A stretch of DNA of 16,066 bases from NCBI GenBank assembly GCA_002338605.1, contig DDIP01000078.1:13621-29686 (forward strand). The letters are read 5' to 3'. The translations under genes were made by a program, and so were the position numbers. Origin of the DNA: Proteobacteria bacterium UBA1847 (GTDB lineage: Bacteria; Pseudomonadota; Gammaproteobacteria; Steroidobacterales; Woeseiaceae). Below the pieces are notes generated by a model. That model was not told where the DNA came from. It ran no database searches and saw nothing but the letters and a program-made list of their open reading frames with translations. Shown piece by piece: positions 1 through 6,086 of the stretch (position 1 is its first letter; the number at the start of each line of letters is the position of its first letter).

Positions 1-1122
1 GGCGCGTCTTTCGACTGGCCGGTACTGGATGACAATGCCGCATCTTCCCTTTGCTACACATCCGGTACGACGGGTGATCCAAAAGGCGTTTTGTACTCAC
101 ATCGGGGAAATCTTATTCATGCGTATGCTGTTTGTAGCGCTGATGCGTTTGCATACTCATGCAACGACACGATACTCATGGTCGTGCCAATGTTCCACGC
201 CAACTCGTGGGGCATTGCCTACGCTGCCCCGATGGTCGGGGCGAAGCTGGTTATGCCCGGACCGCACATGGACGGGGCCAGTATTCAGAAGCTAATCGAA
301 GTTGAGAAGGTGTCCACGGCTGCAGCGGTGCCGACGGTTTGGAGTACACTGATCGCACACCTAAATCAGTCAGGGCAAAGAATAGACAGTCTTAGGGAGG
401 TTGTCGTTGGTGGCGCAGCAGTTCCGCGCAACATGATCGAGGAATTCAGCAAGAAATATGGGGTTGATGTTATCCACGCGTGGGGTATGACGGAGATGAG
501 CCCTGTCGGCACAGTAAATCGCCGGAAGCCATTCATGGATGATCAGAGTATGGAGGAAAATCTGGATGTGATGTGCAAGCAGGGGCGAGTGCCGTACGGA
601 GTGGATATGAAAATTGTCGATGCGGACGGGAAAGAGCTGCCACATGATGGAGCCTCATTTGGACGACTAATGGTTCGCGGCCCGTGGACGATTGCCAGTT
701 ACTTCAAGTCAAGCGAAGCGATTCTCGAAGACGGATGGTTCGATACCGGAGATATTGCGAAAATTGATAAACATGGTTTCATGCAGATAACGGATCGATC
801 TAAAGACGTAATTAAGTCTGGTGGTGAGTGGATAAGCTCTGTAGAACTCGAATGTGCTGCTATGGGCATTCCCGGTATAGATATGGCGGCATGTATCGGT
901 GCTACACATCCGAAATGGGGCGAAAGACCAGTATTGCTGATTAAAGTCTCCGACGCGGCGTCACCCTCTAAAAAGGATATTCTGGAATACTTGGGCGAGC
1001 GGTTTGCGAAATGGCAGTTGCCAGATGCCATTATCAATGTCGATGATATCCCGCTAACTGCGGCGGGTAAGATCGATAAGAAGCCGCTGCGTGCCGCGTA
1101 TCAGGATTGCTTGCTTGACTAG
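1..1122 (+). CDS. Acyl-CoA synthetase (AMP-binding, medium/long-chain fatty acid type), 5' end missing
   Basis: The reading frame is open from base 1, so the gene begins upstream; 373 residues are visible and family members of about 540 suggest roughly 170 are missing. It should activate a carboxylic acid to an acyl-AMP and then to its CoA thioester in the cytoplasm. Visible ANL-superfamily motifs, numbered from the window edge: phosphate-binding loop YTSGTTGDPKG (19-29), WGMTE (161-165), DGWFDTGD (244-251), the hinge DRSKD (265-269) and the C-terminal catalytic lysine in AAGKIDKKPLR (K357). The MFHANSWG stretch is typical of the AlkK/DmdB-like branch of medium- and long-chain fatty-acyl or methylmercaptopropionyl ligases. 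The substrate cannot be read from sequence. The family is certain; the subfamily is a judgement from remembered motifs. No partner gene is visible downstream. Confidence 0.95.
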   Translation, partial: GASFDWPVLDDNAASSLCYTSGTTGDPKGVLYSHRGNLIHAYAVCSADAFAYSCNDTILMVVPMFHANSWGIAYAAPMVGAKLVMPGPHMDGASIQKLIEVEKVSTAAAVPTVWSTLIAHLNQSGQRIDSLREVVVGGAAVPRNMIEEFSKKYGVDVIHAWGMTEMSPVGTVNRRKPFMDDQSMEENLDVMCKQGRVPYGVDMKIVDADGKELPHDGASFGRLMVRGPWTIASYFKSSEAILEDGWFDTGDIAKIDKHGFMQITDRSKDVIKSGGEWISSVELECAAMGIPGIDMAACIGATHPKWGERPVLLIKVSDAASPSKKDILEYLGERFAKWQLPDAIINVDDIPLTAAGKIDKKPLRAAYQDCLLD

Positions 1123-1175
1123 CAATTTCGACACGTAGCCGATCGAGCAAAGCGATGTAGCGCATTGAATGGTTC

Positions 1176-1191
1176 CCTAATCCGGATTAGG
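1176..1191. repeat. Perfect 16-bp palindrome downstream of the acyl-CoA synthetase
   Basis: CCTAATCCGGATTAGG is its own reverse complement and lies 53 bases after the ligase stop. As RNA it could fold to a 6-bp stem with a CCGG loop, followed by a weak U-rich stretch (TCAATTTT), so it might be a poor terminator. As DNA it could equally be an operator for a dimeric regulator of the downstream genes. The sequence does not decide between these. Confidence 0.5.
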
Positions 1192-1370
1192 TCAATTTTG
1201 GATTCACGTGCAAGCTTCCTCGTCGATCACACAGATCAGAAGTCGAGTCTCTGGCGTTTTCGACTACTGTCGAAAAATGGTAGTCCTTCACCAACGGCTA
1301 CCGATCCTTGGCTACCGATCGAGAAAATTGTTGTCATCATCAGACCCGGCACATTTGCAAAGATATCCAA

Positions 1371-1624
1371 TTGGACGTACAAACCGAGATCGCCGTCAGT
1401 ATTCCTGCGGGATTCATCATTGGGCTTGCGGTTTCAGTCGGCACATTTTCGTTTATCTGGCAGAATCGAGCGACAACAAGTGATCCTGAAGAAGCGGCGA
1501 TCAGCCTTTTTATAACGCCAGCGGCTGGCTTTGCGGGTTTTTAGTGGGACATGCAATCGTAATCAGTTCTCACCAGGGATTGACCTTGCTTGGATATTTG
1601 CACGTCGGGCAGAATCGAGACTGA
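1371..1624 (+). pseudogene. Possible small two-TM membrane protein gene, interrupted by a frameshift
   Basis: From a TTG at 1371 one frame encodes a short N-terminus, a clear hydrophobic helix (AVSIPAGFIIGLAVSVGTF) and a polar loop with DPEEA, then runs into TAG at 1542-1544 in the middle of a second hydrophobic run (ITPAAGFAGF). Moving to the -1 frame at the GGGTTTTT run (1536-1542) continues that helix as LVGHAIVI and reaches a TGA at 1622-1624, nine bases before the next start. Both halves look like parts of one protein of about 85 residues. I do not recognise a family. It may be a decayed gene, a homopolymer sequencing error, or less likely a frameshifting gene; the start is uncertain. 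The rest of 1123-1633 holds only the palindrome at 1176 and a short GCCAG-CGG-CTGGC inverted repeat at 1517-1529. Confidence 0.3.
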
Positions 1625-1633
1625 GTTGACCAG

Positions 1634-3661
1634 TTGACTGACCTTACTTCGAACACATCTTATCGCCTGGACATTCAGGGCCTCAGAGCTGTTGCGATCG
1701 CGCTTGTCGTTCTTGCGCATGCAAAGGTACCGGGTTTCGGCGGCGGATTTGTTGGCGTCGACGTATTCTTTGTTCTCTCGGGTTATCTTATTACGGGCCT
1801 GTTGGTGCAGGAGCGAATGTCGACCGGCCGAATTCGGTACGTGACGTTTCTGGCCCGCCGACTCAAGCGTCTGCTTCCGGCGTTACTCGTTATGCTGGTC
1901 CTGGTTTTACTTGCCGCGTCTCTGCTTCTCACGGCGTACGAGACTCGAATGCAAACGGGTTCGTTCATGTTCTCGGCAACATGGACCAGTAATTTGTTCT
2001 TCGCTTTCGTTGATCGCGATTACTTTTCGGCCCTGCAAGCCGACGACCTCTATCTCCATACGTGGTCTCTGGGTATTGAGGAGCAGTTTTATCTGGTCTG
2101 GCCGTGGTTGATGATGGGGTCTTTCCTCCTGTTCGCTGACGATTCGAGTGATGAGCGCAAGCGGATTGTATTACTACGAGTTCTTGCGACCCTATTCGTT
2201 TTAAGTTTTCTGCTTTGCCTGTTCTGGTCGAACACCCGGCAGCTATTGTCGTTCTACATGATGCCCGCCAGGGCATGGCAATTCTCCCTCGGAGCTGCAG
2301 TTTTCCTGTGGTTTCGCTTTCGAGACGATACCTGTCGACTTTCCGGCACGCTGGCAGGGGGAATCGGACTATTGACGATTCTCGCGAGCTCCGTATTCCT
2401 GGGGCCGGACCTTGTTTACCCTGGCTACTACGCATTGTTTCCGTCAGTCGGGGCGTCACTTGTGATTGCGGCGGGAGCGCGGGATGCGTCGACAGGGATA
2501 AGCGGTTGGTTGGCAAGCCCATCTTTGGTTTGGCTGGGTAATCGTTCCTATTCGTTGTATTTGTGGCATTGGCCGTTATTGCTGCTTGGTAAGTCGTTCG
2601 GGCTGACCGACTCCGGATTCGGCGTCGCATTGCTGATCGGCCTGGCGGTCTTGCTATCGATGGCGAGTTACCGATTCGTGGAGCTTCCATTCTGGAAGGG
2701 GCGATGGAGCGATGGTGCTCCGAGTCGGGTAATTCTCCTGTCAGTGGTGGCGGTTGCAGCGGCCGCCGTCGTGTCGGAGCGCCTGGAAAGTACTGTTTTC
2801 GCCGAACCGGAAGTGATGACGGTGGCTGGATACAATCCGCGAACCGATGCGACGCCGGCCTTGTATGCCGCCGGGCTGAACTGCGATACGGGTCCTGCCA
2901 GCGCGCAACTGGTTCCGTGCGGTCTTGGCAGCAAGGATGGAAGATTTCGCGCAATCTTGTTGGGGGACAGTGTCGGCGCACAGTGGACCACGATGATCGC
3001 AAGCATATTTGCTTCACCGGACTGGCAGGTCATTGTTCTGACCAAGTCTGCTTGCCCGGTGGTTGATGAGTCTTACTTCTACGACAAGATCGGTGCGGAC
3101 TACGCGATTTGCACAGAATGGCGAAATGCTGCAATTGAATATATTGGTCAGTTGAATCCTGACATCGTCTTTATCGGGAGCTCAGCCGAGTACCCATTCT
3201 CCGAATCGCAGTGGGTAGAGGGAACGAGCCGCGTCCTGTCAAGGCTGTCGGAGATCACCGAAAACGTTGTCATTATTCCGGGCAATCCCAAGTTGAGTTT
3301 CAACGGTCCGAGCTGTCTCGATCAACCCTACAAGTTTTCGTATCGACTACGGGATAGTCAGCGCGAATGCGAGGAGGTGCAGTTCACGTCGACCAGTGAC
3401 GAGGTCGCAGGCTATCTCAAACAGTCAGCCAGAACGTTCTCAAATGTGAATGTGCTCGATCTGAATGACCTGGTGTGCCCCGGACGAAGGTGTGCTGCCC
3501 GAAGAGAAGACGGAATGCCCATATATCGTGATGAACTGCATTTGACGCGGTCGTTCGTAAACGCGCAGGCACTCGAGGCACGGAAGAGGTTGGTCGCGAT
3601 GGGCATTGTGGCGGGAGATTCGTCGACTTCTTCTATGGATTCTGTTTCCACCCGATTCTAG
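1634..3661 (+). CDS. AT3-SGNH fused O-acyltransferase (OafA-type), integral membrane
   Basis: A 675-residue protein of the usual size for OafA-like enzymes that acetylate surface polysaccharide, LPS O-antigen or peptidoglycan. The acyltransferase-3 domain occupies about residues 8-370, with the N-terminal RLDIQGLRAVAI block, the presumed active His29 in LVVLAHA, GVDVFFVLSGY near 40-51, and around ten hydrophobic segments. The periplasmic SGNH domain follows with block I GDS (D445, S446 in LLGDSVGAQW) and the C-terminal DxxH pair (D633, H636 in DELHLT), so the Ser-Asp-His set looks complete. The TTG start is forced: the frame has a stop at 1622-1624 and no other start before the conserved N-terminus; the ribosome site is weak. 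The natural acceptor is unknown and no polysaccharide biosynthesis genes flank it. The gene ends within a CTAG shared with the convergent neighbour. Confidence 0.95.
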   Translation: MTDLTSNTSYRLDIQGLRAVAIALVVLAHAKVPGFGGGFVGVDVFFVLSGYLITGLLVQERMSTGRIRYVTFLARRLKRLLPALLVMLVLVLLAASLLLTAYETRMQTGSFMFSATWTSNLFFAFVDRDYFSALQADDLYLHTWSLGIEEQFYLVWPWLMMGSFLLFADDSSDERKRIVLLRVLATLFVLSFLLCLFWSNTRQLLSFYMMPARAWQFSLGAAVFLWFRFRDDTCRLSGTLAGGIGLLTILASSVFLGPDLVYPGYYALFPSVGASLVIAAGARDASTGISGWLASPSLVWLGNRSYSLYLWHWPLLLLGKSFGLTDSGFGVALLIGLAVLLSMASYRFVELPFWKGRWSDGAPSRVILLSVVAVAAAAVVSERLESTVFAEPEVMTVAGYNPRTDATPALYAAGLNCDTGPASAQLVPCGLGSKDGRFRAILLGDSVGAQWTTMIASIFASPDWQVIVLTKSACPVVDESYFYDKIGADYAICTEWRNAAIEYIGQLNPDIVFIGSSAEYPFSESQWVEGTSRVLSRLSEITENVVIIPGNPKLSFNGPSCLDQPYKFSYRLRDSQRECEEVQFTSTSDEVAGYLKQSARTFSNVNVLDLNDLVCPGRRCAARREDGMPIYRDELHLTRSFVNAQALEARKRLVAMGIVAGDSSTSSMDSVSTRF

Positions 3662-4341
3662 TCGATCCTTCTCAAATGATACTCGAAGTCCGGCCGATCC
3701 GATTTCCGATTGTTCAGCCACACGATGGTCATGCCTTCAATCCAGTGCGCATTTTTTACAGGACCGAGATCCATCGGTTCGAGGCCCATACCCGAAATTA
3801 ATTCTGCTACACGCTGCTTTGCAGCGTCGCTATCGCCGGCAATGGGAATGGAAATCGCTCCGCCAGGCTCTACCATCTGCCGCCAGTTCAGCGTGCTGAA
3901 CGCTTTGACCACGAAGGCGCTTGGCGCTACATTCTGAATGATCTGAGTATTCGATGAATCGACCCCAAGCTCCATCTCGGTATCCCAGTCTCCGACGAGC
4001 GGATTGGTCGGATCAATGATGATTTTTCCAGACAGGTCGCCGAGATCGCGAGTGATTTCTTCGACCAGAAGTCCCGGAACGGCGAGCACGACGATGTCTG
4101 CGTCGACAATCGCTCGTGATGGCAATGCGGCGCTGGCCTGTCCCGGTGTTCCTGACACCAGGTCTTGCGTCTTCTCGCTATCCGGCGACCTCGATCCGTA
4201 GACGATGGTGTGGCCGAGCGCAGCAAATTCGGGACCGAGTGCTTTGGCGACATTGCCGGTTCCAATAATGGCGATAGTGTCAGCAAGGGTCGGCGAGACA
4301 CACCCAATAAACAGAAAGAACGCAGCGGCAAGTGTTTTCAT
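3658..4341 (-). CDS. Exported NADP-binding Rossmann protein (F420_oxidored / NADPH-dependent F420 reductase-like)
   Basis: A 227-residue protein. The ATG at 4341 is preferred because GGAGA lies just upstream. Residues 1-20 form a signal peptide (MKTLAAAFFLFIGCVSPTLA), and the Rossmann fold starts immediately after it: IAIIGTGNVAKAL (23-35) with the GxGxxA nucleotide loop, then VYGSRSP after strand 2, where Ser/Arg suits the 2'-phosphate of NADP. Later family-like blocks include DPTNPLVGDW and VVKAFSTLNWRQM. Homologues act on coenzyme F420 or other substrates in the cytosol, so an export signal is odd; LFIGC could also be a weak lipobox (Phe at -3). The true substrate is unknown, and F420 itself is not implied. 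It stands alone and converges on the acyltransferase gene. Confidence 0.85.
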   Translation of the reverse strand: MKTLAAAFFLFIGCVSPTLADTIAIIGTGNVAKALGPEFAALGHTIVYGSRSPDSEKTQDLVSGTPGQASAALPSRAIVDADIVVLAVPGLLVEEITRDLGDLSGKIIIDPTNPLVGDWDTEMELGVDSSNTQIIQNVAPSAFVVKAFSTLNWRQMVEPGGAISIPIAGDSDAAKQRVAELISGMGLEPMDLGPVKNAHWIEGMTIVWLNNRKSDRPDFEYHLRRID

Positions 4342-4704
4342 TGTTTCTCCAGACGATCGGTAAAGAACGTCGCTCGATTGATTGACCTCAAGATTGTAGA
4401 TCAAAGAAAAAGGCGTCAGGGCAATTATTCGATAAATAGACCTGACCCTGGCCGGCGGACTCCCTGACCTGCAAAGCGAATATTCTCAATTTTGCGCAAT
4501 GGCTCACAGACGAGTATTGCAATTGGGCAGACGCTCGTGTGTAGACGAGTTATGCGCCACCTTAAAGACCTGAAACGCTTGTATCGGTCCAAAGTAACGG
4601 AATGAATCAAATTATTTAGCAATTGCTTTAATTGCCAATCTCACGTTGACGCAGTCTTTCAAAAGATGCGTGAGGTATCAGTCACTTCAGCAGGAGTTCC
4701 AAGA
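4342..4704. other. Divergent intergenic region between the oxidoreductase and the LamG protein genes
   Basis: This 363-base stretch separates two genes read outward, so it should hold both promoters. I see no convincing sigma-70 pair. It is relatively AT-rich near 4590-4640 and contains imperfect repeats: AGACGAGTATTGC at 4508-4520 and AGACGAGTTATGC at 4543-4555, with AGACGCTCGT at 4529-4538 between them, and a small GCAATTGC palindrome at 4619-4626. Short open frames here show no protein-like features. Confidence 0.4.
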
Positions 4705-5538
4705 ATGAAATTCCTAGTTTTTCTATTGTTTTCCGCTAATGCATTCGGTCAAGCGGTGATTGGCGACTTGATTCCACAAGGTCAATGGCCGTCAGAGCCG
4801 CCCGGCTATGTCTACGATGACAATACCAGGATCAATGACACCTACACCTTTGAGATTCATTTCCGACTCGACAGCAGCAAGTTTGATGCTGGGCAAACGT
4901 ATTCATGTGGGGGCTCGGTACCAAAAGGGTACTGGCTTTTTGACCGCTGGCCACGTGCTGAGAACGACGGGGCATGGGCGATTGCGATTGGTGGTAACAG
5001 GAGTCTGTGTTACATCGACACGCCCTGGTATTCGTGGGGGTCTGGATCGCATTCGACGCAGTTTCAGAATCTGGCGCTGGATACCTGCCATGTGTTGCGG
5101 GCCGAACGAACAGGTAGCGAGGTCGCCGTGACCTTGAACGGAAACACCCAAATCATCGGCGAGTGGGACAGTAAGGTGACCTACCGGGCTGGCAGTCGTG
5201 GAATAGGATTGGGCCGGGAAGTGAACGGTTATCATTCGTACAGTGTCTATGATTCGTTTCCAGGCGAGATCTCCTTCGTCGAGGACAATGGCCGGGTAAT
5301 TGACTTCAATACCGACGGACGGGTGACAGGTACGGCCTATCTGGGTGCCTCGGCCTGTAGCGCCGATCCACCGCCGCCACCGCCGCCACCGCCACCACCA
5401 CCAACACCCTGTGAGATAGACCCGAACAGCGTCGAATGTGCTTGTGAAACGAACCCACACCCCGCGTGTACTGCGTGCACTGCGGCTCTCCAGGCAATCC
5501 CGTCATCGACCAACACACACGACCTGTCATATGTTTAG
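4705..5538 (+). CDS. Secreted LamG/concanavalin-like protein with polyproline hinge and Cys-rich tail
   Basis: A 277-residue exported protein. The ATG at 4705 has an ideal AGGAG at 4692-4696 with 8-base spacing and opens a short signal peptide (MKFLVFLLFSANAFG, then QA). Residues about 35-215 look like a LamG/concanavalin A-like jelly roll: YTFEIHFRLDSS, then LDTCHVLRAERTGSEVAVTLNG, and RGIGLGREVNG, the strand and turn pattern of Laminin_G_3 domains that bind sugars or proteins. Twelve consecutive prolines (222-233) form a rigid spacer, followed by a tail with seven cysteines in pairs such as ECAC and CTAC, which could be disulphide-linked in the periplasm or outside. No catalytic residues are evident, so a binding or structural role is inferred. 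The domain assignment rests on pattern recognition only. No obvious terminator follows the gene. Confidence 0.75.
   Translation: MKFLVFLLFSANAFGQAVIGDLIPQGQWPSEPPGYVYDDNTRINDTYTFEIHFRLDSSKFDAGQTYSCGGSVPKGYWLFDRWPRAENDGAWAIAIGGNRSLCYIDTPWYSWGSGSHSTQFQNLALDTCHVLRAERTGSEVAVTLNGNTQIIGEWDSKVTYRAGSRGIGLGREVNGYHSYSVYDSFPGEISFVEDNGRVIDFNTDGRVTGTAYLGASACSADPPPPPPPPPPPPTPCEIDPNSVECACETNPHPACTACTAALQAIPSSTNTHDLSYV
5368..5403 (+). repeat. CCN triplet tract encoding twelve prolines
   Basis: Twelve consecutive CCA/CCG codons, partly as a CCACCGCCG repeat, inside the LamG protein gene. It encodes the interdomain hinge. Such tracts can vary in length between strains by replication slippage without changing the frame. 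Confidence 0.9.
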
Positions 5539-5862
5539 AGCCCGGTCACCACGCCAAAGCATCGCCGCTGTCAAACTGGTCGACCAAAATACGTAAATAG
5601 TCAGAAATTGGTCTGCGGCATCAGCCAAGTGTGGACCGGGTCTTGCCGTTCGACCTGGCCCCCAGAATCCTGCTCGCTTTCCGCCTATGGCGGCGAATCT
5701 GGCTCAGCGATCTGTCTACCAATTGCCTGAAAAGCGAATACCAATCATGAGCGTTTTCCATGCTCATCCGCTGCTCTTTGCGCAAATCGGCGGCTACGGG
5801 GCAGAAAATGCGAATTCGCTCCGTATTGTCTAAGGGCGAATTTACCAAGCAAATGCAGAATC

Positions 5863-5890
5863 TTGCGTTAATTGGTAGGACCAATATACC
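5863..5890 (+). promoter_or_regulatory. Candidate sigma-70 promoter of the TonB-dependent receptor gene
   Basis: TTGCGT (5863-5868) and TATACC (5885-5890) are separated by 16 bases, four of six matches to consensus at each box. The spacer is occupied by the palindrome at 5871-5885, which supports a repressible promoter. Transcription would start near 5897, about 190 bases before the receptor start. The match is modest and other promoters in this region are possible. Confidence 0.35.
5871..5885. promoter_or_regulatory. GntR/PdhR-type operator palindrome ATTGGT-N3-ACCAAT
   Basis: ATTGGTAGGACCAAT is a perfect inverted repeat of 6-bp arms around three bases. This is the form ATTGGTNNNACCAAT known for PdhR and related FadR-branch GntR regulators, which often respond to sugar acids or other carboxylates. 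An isolated ATTGGT half-site occurs 35 bp downstream at 5906-5911. The regulator is not in this window. Its position inside a promoter spacer ahead of a receptor and PL6-like protein fits substrate-induced derepression, which is inference. Confidence 0.55.
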
Positions 5891-6086
5891 GTAATCATCC
5901 GCATTATTGGTTGACACTCCTGTACGGTGGTGCGAGGGTGGCCCCGATACGTGTCGAACTGGCCGAAGAAATGACAATGAGCAGGGGAACATCGGCCAGC
6001 CCGGAAAAGAGCGCTTTTGCCGCTTGGCAGGGACGGCGACACGTCAAAAGCAACTCAATCGCACACAAGAACCGGGGGACTCCAAC

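Larger units (their letters stand above)
5539..6086. other. Long intergenic region with the leader of the TonB-dependent receptor gene
   Basis: A 548-base stretch. From 5539 to about 5860 I see no gene I can support; a minus-strand open frame at 5621-5992 encodes a basic peptide with no recognisable domain and no good ribosome site. From 5863 onward it holds a candidate promoter and operator, then about 190 bases of leader before the receptor ATG. Long leaders are common ahead of such receptors. I could not identify a riboswitch fold in it. Confidence 0.5.

Noticed and set aside
1965..3017. Minus-strand open frame of 350 codons opposite the acyltransferase
   Set aside because: The plus-strand protein has complete AT3 and SGNH motifs; the antisense product is Arg/Pro/Ser-rich and featureless, as expected for a shadow frame in GC-rich DNA.
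5480..5600. Possible frameshift at the 3' end of the LamG gene, where another frame gives CVHCGSPGN and further residues
   Set aside because: The annotated frame already has a plausible Cys-rich tail, and nothing independent favours the alternative.
5911..5939. TTGACA at 5911-5916 as the receptor promoter
   Set aside because: No TATAAT-like hexamer lies 16-18 bases downstream.
5621..5992. Minus-strand open frame of 123 codons in the long gap before the receptor gene
   Set aside because: The peptide is basic, has no recognisable domain, lacks a good ribosome site and overlaps the receptor's candidate promoter and leader.
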